Part shown: piece after piece, positions 1 to 7,770 of the stretch | How the letters are laid out: each line of letters begins with the position of its first letter | Numbering within the stretch: the stretch's first letter is position 1 | From: Polyangium sp. 15x6 | GTDB lineage: Bacteria > Myxococcota_A > Polyangia > Polyangiales > Polyangiaceae | Direction of reading: 5' to 3' | NCBI RefSeq assembly: GCF_029960785.1 | Contig: NZ_JASBQE010000057.1 | Span: forward strand, 1-64,000 | DNA length: 64,000 bases | The notes under the pieces: model-generated | Database searches by the model: none | What the model was told of the DNA's origin: nothing | Seen by the model: the letters and a program-made list of their open reading frames with translations, nothing else | Translations under genes and position numbers: made by a program

Positions 1-2
1 GA

Positions 3-149
3 CCAGAAGACGATCCAAACCATTATCAGCCGTCAGGCGACCTGTCCGATATGCACCCTGGCGGCCATGGGAACACGAGCGGCCACGACCTCTTCGACGG
101 GCTCGCGATCGACACCAGCCACCTAGGTCAGCGTACTGTCCGCGCATGA
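3..149 (+). CDS. C-terminal tail of an unidentified protein (5' end outside window)
   Basis: The third forward frame is open from the window edge to a TGA at 147-149, giving 48 residues rich in His, Asp and Gly (for example GGHGNTSGHDLFDG). The other two forward frames translate to Arg/Pro/Thr-rich noise, so this is the best coding frame, although GC3 is only moderately high in its first half. I do not recognise the family. It lies just upstream of transposase debris, so the parent gene may be intact outside the window or may itself be a remnant. Confidence 0.35.
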   Translation, partial: PEDDPNHYQPSGDLSDMHPGGHGNTSGHDLFDGLAIDTSHLGQRTVRA

Positions 150-614
150 GCGGCGCTTAGGACAATCTGGCAGGCGGCCGAGCGCGCGCCGCGACCTCGA
201 CCGTCGGGCACCTTCGCCACGCCCCCCGGGGGGCACTCCTCCAGGGGGGGCCGCGCGAACGAAACTCTATTGGCGCGCTATCGCAGCCAACAGCTTGCCG
301 ACCGCCGCGTGTGCGTCGTGCGCAGCCTCGATCGAGGGATTTCCAACGGGCATCCCTTGGAGCAATGGCGTCGCCGCATCGTGCGCGACGACTGCCACGT
401 CATGAGCGGAGGCGGAGGCGGAGGCGGAGGCGGGGGCGGAGGCGGAAGCGGCAACAGGAATCTGTTTGTGTACCGTTCTTGAGGAAGGCGGGGGCAGGTC
501 GAGCGTCAGGTGGGCGGTGGACCTTGCCAGGTGTGGCGACCGCCATGGCGGAGGGGGGCGGCCGCCAGGGAAGATCGGGGAAGTGCTCGGTAATCGGCGT
601 CCCTTTCTTTTGGC
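150..614. other. Intergenic stretch with hexanucleotide tract, no intact gene
   Basis: This stretch contains no convincing complete gene. Positions about 398-450 are a run of GGAGGC-like hexamers, followed at about 460-476 by AATCTGTTTGTGTAC, the reverse complement of a short motif seen again at 3660 and 8772. On the minus strand the frame ending at 267 reads a plausible C-terminal peptide (PSIEAAHDAHAAVGKLLAAI) that enters the hexamer tract upstream, so it may be the tail of a truncated gene, but no family could be recognised. Confidence 0.4.
398..478 (-). repeat. Hexanucleotide tract with GTACACAAACAGATT cap
   Basis: Read on the minus strand the element is GTACACAAACAGATT followed by a short linker and then about eight CCGCCT/CCGCTT-type hexamers. 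The same arrangement occurs at 3658-3718 and, nearly without hexamers, at 8771-8812. Translated, it always gives a TVHKQI-like peptide followed by Ala-Ser repeats, which is a consequence of the DNA repeat rather than evidence of a protein. Confidence 0.6.
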
Positions 615-1001
615 ATGGCGCGCGCGATGGGGACGCGCGTGGGGCCTTCCGGTTCGCTTTCTGCACTGCATGGCGACGGCGACCGCTACGAGCGGCATCG
701 ACCTGAGGAGACGGTTCTCTACCGAGTCGTGCGTTCGTATTGGGACTCGTTTCGGGAGCGCGTGGAGCCGATTGGGAGTTTGCCGCGATTCGTCGTGCGC
801 GAGGTCGAGGAGTATCTGCGCTGCGGGATTCTCGAATACGGCTTCATGCGCGTGGAATGCGAAGGGTGCGGATTCGAGCGACTGGTCGCATTTTCGTGCA
901 AGCGACGTGGGTTCTGTCCATCATGCCTCGGACGGCGGATGAGCGATGGCGCTGTGCATCTGACCGAGGAGGTATTGCCGGAGGTACAACTTCGCCAATG
1001 G
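615..1001 (+). pseudogene. IS91-like transposase, N-terminal zinc-binding fragment
   Basis: The frame encodes the N-terminal region of an IS91-family (Y2) transposase. It has the conserved PEETVLYRVV segment and the zinc-binding cluster with two CxxC pairs (CEGC, CPSC) around FSCKRRGFC. Similarity stops after VQLRQW at about 1001, and the frame then runs into unrelated sequence, so the catalytic HUH/Y2 domain is missing and the gene is dead. Two shorter, internally deleted remnants of the same reading frame lie at 7701-7746 and 10216-10345 on the other strand. Recognition of the zinc-binding domain is confident; assignment to IS91 rather than a related Y2 element is inference. Confidence 0.75.
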
Positions 1002-1205
1002 GGCTCGACTTTCCGCGCGAGGCCCACGCGTGGTGGCGTCATGCCGTAGTCGGGGATACGGCCGCGGCGGGGGGCGGCGGGGCGACGGTTCCTGCTCGAG
1101 GGTGAAATTGGCTGGTTATTTGCCCTAAGCGCTGATTGGTTGCCCTAAGCGCTCGAGTTTGCCGCCGCGCATTGCGCGCTCGCCGCGGCGAAGCTCCTTC
1201 CGAGC

Positions 1206-1730
1206 TCAATACCGCGAAGTGCAGACTCCGTCTTTACAAATGGGCACGAGCATAGGGCACGAGGGAATCGGAATGGGTACGAGCTTGTCGCAGCCGCTCT
1301 TGGTCCAAGATTCACAAGCTGGCTCCGTGATACGTTTTCGGTCCGCCTCGTACGTGGCCCGCGCGGCTTTGGCGATGCTGACGCCGCAGCTCGCGGCCAT
1401 GCAGATGCCATCCGAAAGAATCTCGCAATCGGCTTCGGTCTTGCAAGCGGCGGATTTGGCTTGCGCTTTGCCCAAAGCGTCGCGGACCTCGGCACGAAGC
1501 GTATCGCATGCTGCGGTGGAGGGCGGCGCAGCGGCCGGCGGTGAGGAGCCTGCTTTTGTTTCGGCGGACGGCGTCACGGGGGCGTTTTCCGAAGGCGGCT
1601 TGGCGCCTGCTTTTGTTTCGGTGGACGGCGTCACGGGGGCGTTTCCCGAAGGCGGCTCGGCGCAGGCTACCCAAACGAGGGGCGTAAGCACGGCGAGCCC
1701 GACGAACATGAGGGGGGACAACGATCGCAT
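1206..1730 (-). CDS. Small Cys-rich lipoprotein with internal repeat
   Basis: The 174-aa product starts with MRSLSPLMF, has a hydrophobic signal segment and a lipobox-like WVAC at about residue 24, so it should be a lipid-anchored envelope protein. After the Cys comes a low-complexity linker in which a 19-residue unit (PP.NAPVTP..ETKAG) occurs twice; the underlying 57-bp DNA repeat is at about 1550-1664. The C-terminal domain has about eight Cys, including the pattern CKTEADCEIL, which is seen in myxobacterial secreted proteins. The ATG at 1730 is chosen because longer forms run into an upstream hexanucleotide repeat. Function is unknown. A short ArsC-like fragment lies 44 bp upstream on the same strand. 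Confidence 0.75.
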   Translation of the reverse strand: MRSLSPLMFVGLAVLTPLVWVACAEPPSGNAPVTPSTETKAGAKPPSENAPVTPSAETKAGSSPPAAAPPSTAACDTLRAEVRDALGKAQAKSAACKTEADCEILSDGICMAASCGVSIAKAARATYEADRKRITEPACESWTKSGCDKLVPIPIPSCPMLVPICKDGVCTSRY

Positions 1731-1774
1731 CGGCGAGAGATAGCCGGTCGGGACGGCAAAGTCGAGCCGCCCGC

Positions 1775-1987
1775 TTACGGTTTGGTCGCCTCCGCAAACG
1801 CCTTCCAAGTCACCTCGGCGGGGCCCACGGCCGCGCGGGCGCCGTCGCGTACGATGGGCGTGCGAAGCAACATCGCATCCTCCAAAAATAGCTCCGCGAG
1901 GCGTGTTTCGCTCGGGTCGAGGTATTGAAGGCCGCGTTCTTTCACGCGAGGCCTGTCTTCGGCATAAAGCGCGCGCATGCCGCCCAC
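1775..1987 (-). pseudogene. ArsC/Spx-like protein, truncated C-terminal fragment
   Basis: The 70-residue frame ends with the pattern typical of the ArsC/Spx thioredoxin-fold family: an FLEDAMLLRTPIV segment, then RDGARAAVG and a WKAF tail. The usual N-terminal CxxC/CxxS strand of a roughly 115-aa protein is missing. In another frame just upstream a peptide (GRFHGLRKTRR) could be the preceding part, which would require a frameshift near 1990, and beyond that lies a GGAGGC repeat (2045-2105). The gene therefore appears truncated by the repeat tract or by deletion. Family assignment rests on the C-terminal motif only. Confidence 0.4.
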
Positions 1988-2044
1988 GGCGGGCGGCGCG
2001 TCTTGCGCAGGCCGTGGAAGCGCCCCTTGGGATCGACCTCGTTA

Positions 2045-2140
2045 AAGGAAGCGGAGGCGGGAGCGGAGGCGGAGGCGGGGGCGGAGGCGGAGGCGGAGGC
2101 GGAGGCGCAAACGTAAAACGCAAACGCAAACGCAAACGCG
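2045..2140 (+). repeat. GGAGGC hexamer tract followed by CAAACG hexamer run
   Basis: Positions 2045-2106 are built of GGAGGC/GGGAGC-type hexamers and are followed at 2107-2138 by four to five CAAACG-type hexamers. This is a low-complexity microsatellite. The proline- or glycine-rich peptides it encodes in different frames are not evidence of a gene. Confidence 0.7.
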
Positions 2141-2297
2141 AGTGGGACGGGTTTGCATGGATTCCGCTCGGGGACGGCGATCGTACCGTCGTGCTCGGCC
2201 TCTTCAAGGCCAAGCCGTGCTCGCCGTCCTCGCGCTTCGCGCTCCGGGCGGCTCCGCGCGGTGCTGCGCAGCCTTGAAGAGGCCTGCGCGCGACGGA

Positions 2298-2480
2298 ATG
2301 GGGCAGAACAGGATCCTGACGATCGGCGTCGCAACACAGTGGATCGCAGAGCTCGGCGGCTACACGGGTAAGTCCTCTGGTGGCCCGCCAGGATCCATCA
2401 CCATCGGTCGAGGGCTCGAACGCTTGGCTCCCGCAGCAGAAACGCTGCGACAGCTCGATGAGGCAGGGCTGTTGCGATGA
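2298..2480 (+). pseudogene. IS4-like transposase, C-terminal fragment
   Basis: The last 60 residues of this frame contain the pattern WIAELGGYTGKSSGGPPG followed by IGRGLERL, which matches the C-terminal end of IS4-family DDE transposases as I know them (aromatic residue, GGY.G.....PPG, then a GL..L helix). No catalytic DDE region is present upstream, where the sequence is a GC-rich repeat region. It is therefore a 3' remnant. A Cys-rich gene begins 5 bp downstream. Confidence 0.6.
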
Positions 2481-2485
2481 GATGA

Positions 2486-3058
2486 ATGGTCAGGGCCAAC
2501 GAGAAGTGCGATGTCAAGCCATCGCCTATCATCAAGGCCGGAGGAACGAAGATCACGGAATGGGAGACTGGCGCGCTCGCCTGCCGGTCGAGCCTCGACA
2601 CGTCGCTCTGTGGCTCGGGGGATAAGCTCTGCGTTCCGAAGGTGCTCTACCCCTACCGTCAATGCATCTGGCAGAAGGGGAAGCATACGAAATGCCCCAA
2701 GCCCTACAATTGGGAGCTTCCCCGGACCATGTACCCGTTTCAGCCGAAGGACTCGCGCGAATGCACGGCATGCACGTGCGGCGCGCCGCAAGGGGGTGCG
2801 TGTGTTGCCACGTTGCGGCTGTTCGATGATGGGGCGTGCGCTTCGGAGTTCCTGAAGCAGCCGATTTCCTCGCTCGGTGGAGACTGCGATCCGATCTTCC
2901 CCGCGGGCCGTGCGATGGGCGGAAAGTCGGTCACGGATCACGCGTACGTCGCGGGGACATGCGAGGCCGGCGGGGGGGAGCCCATCGGGGAGGCGGTCGA
3001 AGACGACGAGAACGCAGTGACGGTTTGTTGTCGACAATCGTACATTTTTGATTTCTGA
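2486..3058 (+). CDS. Cys-rich secreted-type hypothetical protein, possibly 5'-truncated
   Basis: The 190-aa product has about 16 Cys, including CTACTCG and a terminal CC pair, in a layout I associate with extracellular disulfide-bonded proteins of myxobacteria. No signal peptide is visible after the first Met (MVRANEKCDVKPSP), and the start is only 5 bp behind the IS4 remnant, so the original 5' end with its signal peptide may have been lost. Codon use is somewhat less GC-biased than in neighbouring genes. Function unknown. Confidence 0.6.
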   Translation: MVRANEKCDVKPSPIIKAGGTKITEWETGALACRSSLDTSLCGSGDKLCVPKVLYPYRQCIWQKGKHTKCPKPYNWELPRTMYPFQPKDSRECTACTCGAPQGGACVATLRLFDDGACASEFLKQPISSLGGDCDPIFPAGRAMGGKSVTDHAYVAGTCEAGGGEPIGEAVEDDENAVTVCCRQSYIFDF

Positions 3059-3143
3059 CGAGTAGGCACCGCGTTGCATGGCGCCCAGCCGACGCTCCCT
3101 CGTTCATGTTCTCGATGCAAGCAGCCTGCCGTATACTGAGCTT

Positions 3144-3467
3144 ATGAGCGGCCGGAAGATCGTCCTCGACAGTACAGGTCTCGGGCCAAACCCACAGGCG
3201 GCATGTCCCCAGTGCGGCGCGGCTCTGTCTTCCGTGAGCCCCGCGACGCTGCGGCCAATCGCGCACAATCTCTTTCGGTGCGCTTCGGGCCAGCATCCTC
3301 GCCTATTCGAGGCCCGCTGCGGGGGCTGTGGTCGCATCCTCATTGTACAGAGGAGCGATGGCAGCCTCGTCCTGGTTCCCGGGGACCAAGACGGACTCTT
3401 GCGTCAGATCCGTGAACTCGATCGCGAAGACGTTCCACTCGGCCGTCGTGGCGGTCACGACGACTGA
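3144..3467 (+). CDS. Small zinc-ribbon hypothetical protein
   Basis: The 107-aa product begins MSGRKIVLD and has two Cys pairs, CPQC near residue 20 and CGGC near residue 60, consistent with a single zinc ribbon. The last 40 residues are charged and soluble. A longer form from 3078 is possible but adds a non-conserved-looking leader. Function unknown; such short ribbons often bind nucleic acid or act as adaptors, but nothing here shows which. Confidence 0.5.
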   Translation: MSGRKIVLDSTGLGPNPQAACPQCGAALSSVSPATLRPIAHNLFRCASGQHPRLFEARCGGCGRILIVQRSDGSLVLVPGDQDGLLRQIRELDREDVPLGRRGGHDD

Positions 3468-3861
3468 CGGAGGCTTGGCGCCGCGCGTCGCGAGCGCCCC
3501 GACGACCATGCCTGCCGTGCGCCCTGCGTCCGCGCCGAGTGCCGAGCGCCCCGAGGGCTGCGCCAAGCGCCCGCAAGGCTTCCGCCCGTGACCGGATGGA
3601 TCATGCAAATCTTGTTGAAGATCGCGTCCTTAGTCCTCGCTCTGGCCTCCGAAACGGTACACAAACAGATTTCGCTTGCCGCCTCCGCTTCCGCTCCCGC
3701 TTCCGCTTCCGTCGAGGTCGCGCCGGAGCCTGCGCCCGCGATCGATCCGGAGACCGTCACGATCGAGCGTTACGCCACCATCTCGGCCGAGATTGGGGCC
3801 CATCACGCACTTCGAGATCCGGCACCACGACGGCTCGGATGCGGGGACTACGTTCGCGCCT
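3468..3861. other. Gene-poor stretch with repeat and possible gene debris
   Basis: No intact gene is seen. Positions 3658-3718 carry the GTACACAAACAGATTT motif followed by CCGCTT hexamers. Immediately downstream on the plus strand a short in-frame peptide (PETVTIERYATISAEI) looks like real coding sequence that shifts frame soon after, suggesting a dead gene fragment. Family not identified. Confidence 0.35.
3658..3718 (+). repeat. GTACACAAACAGATTT motif with CCGCTT hexamer tract
   Basis: The motif GTACACAAACAGATTT is followed by CGCTTGCCGCC and about five CCGCTT/CCGCTC hexamers. It is the clearest of three copies; the others are at 398-478 (reverse strand, more hexamers) and 8771-8812 (nearly no hexamers). 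Confidence 0.6.
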
Positions 3862-4695
3862 TCACGAGAAGTACGTGCTGTGCGACACGTCCTTCCAGGC
3901 TTGGTACTCCGCGCGCTGGGCGTCTAGCTTCGCCATGATGCCTGTCCAGCTGTCAGCGCCGAGGCTGAGCCGCTGCGGCATCTCTCCAGAATCCACGAGT
4001 TTGACGAGGATGTCGGCCATGCGAGCCGGATCGCCTGGCGCGAGAGAGCCGTCCTTGTCGTTCACCAGCATATCCATGACGGCATGGGCCGTGGCGCCAT
4101 ATGCATCGATCCTCGGGCTCCGGAGATTCCGTTCGACGATGCCCGTTCGGAAGCCGCCCGGTTCGACCAACATGACCTTGAGACCAAGCGGCGCGACCTC
4201 TTGCGACAGGGCTTCCGTGAGTCCTTCGAGTGCGAACTTCGAAGCGCTGTAATAGCCGAGGGCAGGCATGGCGACGACGCCGTTCATGGACGAGATGTTC
4301 ATGATCGTGCCGCGCCCCCGAGCGCGCATGCCGGCGAGAGCTGCCCGTAGGGTCGACGCGACGCCGAAGAAGTTCGTCTCGAAGACCGTCCGAATCTTCT
4401 GGTCTTCTCCCTCTTCAATCGCGGCGAGGTAGCCGAGTGCGGCGTTGTTCACGAGCACGTCGATGCCGCCACGCCACGCCTCGGCGGTAGCCACCGCAGC
4501 CTCGATCTCGGATGGTCTGGTGAGGTCCATCGAGAGGGGGAGCACAGCGTCGGGATAGGCCTCCACCAGCGCGTTGAGGCGGGAGCTATCGCGCGCGGTG
4601 ACGGCCACATGATGACCAGAGCGAAGGGCGGCGCTCGCGATTGCGGCTCCCAGCCCGCTTGATGCTCCGGTGATGAACCACGTCTGGATGCTCAT
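3862..4695 (-). CDS. Short-chain dehydrogenase/reductase
   Basis: A 277-aa classical SDR. The cofactor motif TGASSGLG is at residues 9-16, NNA at 83-85, and the catalytic Tyr/Lys pair in YYSASK at Y149/K153, with the catalytic Ser in the preceding NISSMNG strand. Length is normal for the family. The protein should be a soluble NAD(P)(H)-dependent oxidoreductase; the substrate cannot be read from the sequence. It is the last gene of a minus-strand group: LysR regulator, medium-chain dehydrogenase, then this gene after 32 bp, which suggests co-transcription and common control by the LysR protein. Confidence 0.9.
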   Translation of the reverse strand: MSIQTWFITGASSGLGAAIASAALRSGHHVAVTARDSSRLNALVEAYPDAVLPLSMDLTRPSEIEAAVATAEAWRGGIDVLVNNAALGYLAAIEEGEDQKIRTVFETNFFGVASTLRAALAGMRARGRGTIMNISSMNGVVAMPALGYYSASKFALEGLTEALSQEVAPLGLKVMLVEPGGFRTGIVERNLRSPRIDAYGATAHAVMDMLVNDKDGSLAPGDPARMADILVKLVDSGEMPQRLSLGADSWTGIMAKLDAQRAEYQAWKDVSHSTYFS

Positions 4696-4727
4696 CTTTC
4701 TGTTCCTTTCGATTGCGGCGTTTTCGC

Positions 4728-5792
4728 CTAGGCTCGGACGCGCACGACGACCTTCCCGAAGGCGCCGGCCTGCAGATGGTTCATGGCCGCCTGGAGATCG
4801 GCGAAGTCATAGGTCGCCGCCACCGCAGGGCGGATCTCGAGGCTGTCGATCGCCCGGATCATGTCCTCGAGCGCTCGCCGCGGTCCGACGCCGATGGCGT
4901 TGATCGTCGCACGACGCAGAAGCAGGGGGCCGACCGGGGTCGAGACGCGGTCACTGTCCAGCAGCCCGACCAGCAAGATCCTTCCGCCGTAGGCCAGGGC
5001 CTCGACGGACGTCGCGAGGTTCTCGCCCGCCGCCATCTCGATCACCGCGTCGGCTCCGCGCCCCCTCGTGAGCGCCATCACTTCTCGATCCCAATCGGGA
5101 TGGGTGCGGTAGTTGACGCCGGCGCGCGCGCCGAGGGTCAAGCCGAGGGCCAATTTCTCGTCGCTGCTGGAGGTCAGGATCACCGTCGCCCCGTGCGCCG
5201 CCGCGAACTGGAGCGCGAAGAGCGAAACCCCGCCCGTGCCCTGGACGACCCAGGTCTGCCCCGCCCGGACGCGACCCGTTTCGACCACAGCCATCCAGGC
5301 GGTCAGCCCCGCGGTCGGAAGCGTGCTCGCCTCCTCCGGGCTGAGGGTTTGGGGCGCCGCGACCAGCATGTCTTCGCTGACGACCACGAACTCCGAAAGG
5401 CGGCCGGAGACGGCGATGGTGTTGGTGTGGCGCCCGGGCGCCGCGCCGTCGATCCAGTCTTCGATGTCGACGCCGATCACCCGCTCGCCGATGGAAAACC
5501 GCGTCGCAAACGGCCCGAGCTCCACGACCTCTCCAGCAAAGTCGCTTCCGGGGACGAACGGTTGGGCCAACTCGCCCATGCGTCCTTCCCACATCAGGAT
5601 ATCGCGGTAGTTCAGCGACACCGCCTGGATTCTCACCAGGACCTCGCGAAGCCCAGGCCGCGGCCTGGGAACATCGCGGAGCGCCAGGTTTCGCACGCCT
5701 GGGGCGTCGAGCTCCCAGCGCCGCATAGGGGGATCGAGCGGTGCCTGGGCGTTTTCAGAATACATGGGCGTCGCAAGGACTGTACTCGTCAT
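4728..5792 (-). CDS. Zinc-free medium-chain alcohol dehydrogenase/quinone oxidoreductase
   Basis: The 354-aa MDR-superfamily protein has the N-terminal GroES-like barrel (VSLNYRDILMWEG, FVPGSDFAGEV) and a Rossmann domain with GTGGVSLFALQFAA. The catalytic zinc Cys is replaced (NYRD rather than C at the usual place), as in zinc-independent quinone reductase-like members. The ATG at 5792 is chosen because an AGGAGG sequence sits 6 nt upstream. It lies between the LysR gene and the SDR gene on the same strand. Both enzymes probably act on related small carbonyl or alcohol substrates, but the substrate is unknown. Confidence 0.9.
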   Translation of the reverse strand: MTSTVLATPMYSENAQAPLDPPMRRWELDAPGVRNLALRDVPRPRPGLREVLVRIQAVSLNYRDILMWEGRMGELAQPFVPGSDFAGEVVELGPFATRFSIGERVIGVDIEDWIDGAAPGRHTNTIAVSGRLSEFVVVSEDMLVAAPQTLSPEEASTLPTAGLTAWMAVVETGRVRAGQTWVVQGTGGVSLFALQFAAAHGATVILTSSSDEKLALGLTLGARAGVNYRTHPDWDREVMALTRGRGADAVIEMAAGENLATSVEALAYGGRILLVGLLDSDRVSTPVGPLLLRRATINAIGVGPRRALEDMIRAIDSLEIRPAVAATYDFADLQAAMNHLQAGAFGKVVVRVRA

Positions 5793-5931
5793 GTCGCGCC
5801 TCCTGCGCATCGATGAGCCTTTGTCGTCGCCAGATGTAGCTGTCGGAGCTGCGGCGCGGCAGTGGGCTAGATTGTGATGCTCCCTCTCGAAATGTGAGAG
5901 GCTGGGGTGGCCTCGACGAGCCGCCAGGCGC

Positions 5932-6861
5932 CTAGCGTCTCGGCGGCCCCGCGGGCGCCCCGACACCTTCAGCGGTCAATCGGCCGCGCAGCCGGGGCGC
6001 CATCCAGTCCAAAAAGGCGCGCACCTTGAGCGGTAGGCGGCCCTGACCGGAGAAGACGAGGTGGATCGGAAGAGGAGCCACTTCGAAGGCTTCCAGGAGC
6101 GGCGTGAGCGCTCCGGTCCGCAGCTCCGGCGTGATCTGGTAGTCCAGGGCTCTCGTGATCCCGAGGCCGGCCTTTGCCGCCACCAGCGCCGCGGCGGGCG
6201 AATTGACGGCGACCCGCGCGCGGGGTTCCGCGACCACCTCCGCGGCGTCCCGCACGTACCGCCAGCGTGAGGGCACGAATCCGCGATAGGTCACCCCATC
6301 GCGCTCCGTCAGGTCCTCCGGCGTCTGGGGCTCGCCGAACGCGCGCAGGTAGCTCGGGCTCGCACAGGTGATGGAGCGCGTGGCCCCGACACGTCTCGCC
6401 ATCAATGAATTGTCCTCGATCTCTCCGATCCGGACCGCCACATGCACGTGCTCCTCGACGACGTTCACGATGACGTCCGTCAGGAAGAGGCGCAGATCGA
6501 TCCTCGGGTGCGCCGCAAGAAACTCGCTGGCGATCGGCAGTACGTACAACTCGCCGAACATGGTCGGTGCCGTGACGGTCAGCTCCCCTCGGGGCTCCTG
6601 ATATTCGCCTGCGGCGGCCTGCTCGGCTTCTTGCAATTGCTCGAGTATGTGCCGCACCGCAATGGCGTACTCGCGCCCGGCCTCGGTCAACTCCACGCGG
6701 CGGCTGGTGCGGATCAGAAGCTGCGTGCCGAGATGACGTTCGAGTTCCGCGACCTTACGGCTGACGGTAGGCAGCGGCGCCCGCAGCCGCCGCCCCGCCG
6801 CCGACAGGCTGCCAGTTTCGACCACGGCCAGGAAAACGAACATGGCGTCGAGCCGGTCCAT
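5932..6861 (-). CDS. LysR-family transcriptional regulator
   Basis: The 309-aa protein has a winged HTH at residues 1-60 (MDRLDAMFVFLAVVETGSLS, then AAGRRL and VSRKVAELE) and a periplasmic-binding-like effector domain from about 90 to 295. Length and architecture are those of CrgA/AaeR-type LysR proteins, which control neighbouring dehydrogenases. Two dehydrogenase genes follow on the same strand after a 139-bp gap, so it probably regulates them. The C-terminal extension is Pro/Gly/Arg-rich and probably disordered. Confidence 0.9.
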   Translation of the reverse strand: MDRLDAMFVFLAVVETGSLSAAGRRLRAPLPTVSRKVAELERHLGTQLLIRTSRRVELTEAGREYAIAVRHILEQLQEAEQAAAGEYQEPRGELTVTAPTMFGELYVLPIASEFLAAHPRIDLRLFLTDVIVNVVEEHVHVAVRIGEIEDNSLMARRVGATRSITCASPSYLRAFGEPQTPEDLTERDGVTYRGFVPSRWRYVRDAAEVVAEPRARVAVNSPAAALVAAKAGLGITRALDYQITPELRTGALTPLLEAFEVAPLPIHLVFSGQGRLPLKVRAFLDWMAPRLRGRLTAEGVGAPAGPPRR

Positions 6862-7344
6862 GGCCTCTCATAGCACGGAAGGGCGGTGCCGGACTGAGGG
6901 TTCGCGATGGGTCGGCCGAACCTTTCGCGCAGGCGAGAGTCAGGAGCGGTCATCGGCTCCGATCGGAAGAATCGCAAGAACGACGCTCCTTCGACCGGCG
7001 GACCTTCGCACGTGCTCGCACGTGGCCGATGCGCTGGCTTTCGGTAAAGACGTCCCGACCCTTTCCATATGGCCACAATTCAACCGTAAGTTGATTGGTA
7101 GGCATTTTTCGCCCGCGCCGCTATGGTGACGTTGAACGCCGTTCGGCGGCCCTCCCGGGCGGTGCTCGAACGGGTGTCGGCAAACGATGCGAATCTCGGG
7201 GATCAACCGCGCAGGGGGCCTGCCTGCAGGTCGCCGAGGCGCTCGGGTACGTGGACGCGCTCGATGACGAGATCATGGGCTCGCTCGACCGCGCCCGCCT
7301 CCGCTTCCGCTATCCCAGCCACAGCATAACCTGCTGGTGCAATG
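6862..7344. other. Non-coding stretch upstream of the LysR gene
   Basis: No supported gene in either direction. The part next to 6862 should carry the LysR promoter. The rest gives only short arginine-rich translations. No repeat or terminator was recognised. Confidence 0.4.
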
Positions 7345-7680
7345 TTATTCGCAGCCGCAGGCATTGGAGAAGAAGTTCTGCGGCGGCTCGCAGCGATACT
7401 TGATGAGCATGCACTTTTCCCTGTCGCCGAGGTATCTGCGGTGCGGTTCTTTGGCTGGATCGCACCCGCTGGCCGCGGGGACCTGCGTGCCTGCTGTATT
7501 CGTGGGTGCGGTCTGCTGCTCGCCGACCGTCGCGGTGGGCTGCGGCTCAGGCGCCTGGGTTGGCTGCGGGTCGAATGCGTGCTGCACGGGGAAAGGCCCC
7601 CGCGCGCGCACCGACGCGCCGTGCGTGGTGTCGTTCGCCGCGCACCCCGCTGCCGCTGCCGCATCCGCTGCCGCTTCCAC
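7345..7680 (-). pseudogene. Cys-rich secreted protein, 5' end replaced by repeat
   Basis: The C-terminal part looks genuine: a Pro/Thr/Gln linker, then CDPAKEPHRRYLGDREKC and a tail ending CGCE, a pattern I associate with small myxobacterial lipoproteins. The N-terminal part consists only of Ala repeats from a GCGGCA/GCGGAT hexamer tract (7650-7700) and has no proper signal peptide; directly upstream lies an IS91-like scrap. The original lipoprotein start therefore seems lost to a rearrangement at the repeat. It may still be expressed from a GTG, but export would fail. Confidence 0.5.
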
Positions 7681-7700
7681 TCCCGCATCCGCGTCCGCTT

Positions 7701-7746
7701 TCTCCGGTCGATGCCGCTCGTACGGTCGCCGTCGTTATGCACTGCG
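7701..7746 (-). pseudogene. IS91-like transposase scrap (about 46 bp)
   Basis: On the minus strand this segment is nearly identical to about 663-710 of the larger IS91-like remnant, including ACGGCGACC, then TACGAGCGGCATCGACC, with two single-base gaps. It abuts the hexamer tract that replaces the start of the neighbouring Cys-rich gene, so it marks a deletion or recombination endpoint. Confidence 0.6.
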
Positions 7747-7770
7747 GGACGCGCGGCTTATGTTGTTCGA

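Noticed and set aside
398-450. Gly/Ala-Ser repeat proteins encoded by hexamer tracts
   Set aside because: Every frame of a GGAGGC repeat gives repeats of two residues; the peptides are not supported by upstream starts or downstream domains.
4713-5816. Long plus-strand frame opposite the alcohol dehydrogenase gene
   Set aside because: A shadow frame typical of high-GC DNA; the minus strand carries recognisable MDR motifs with an RBS.
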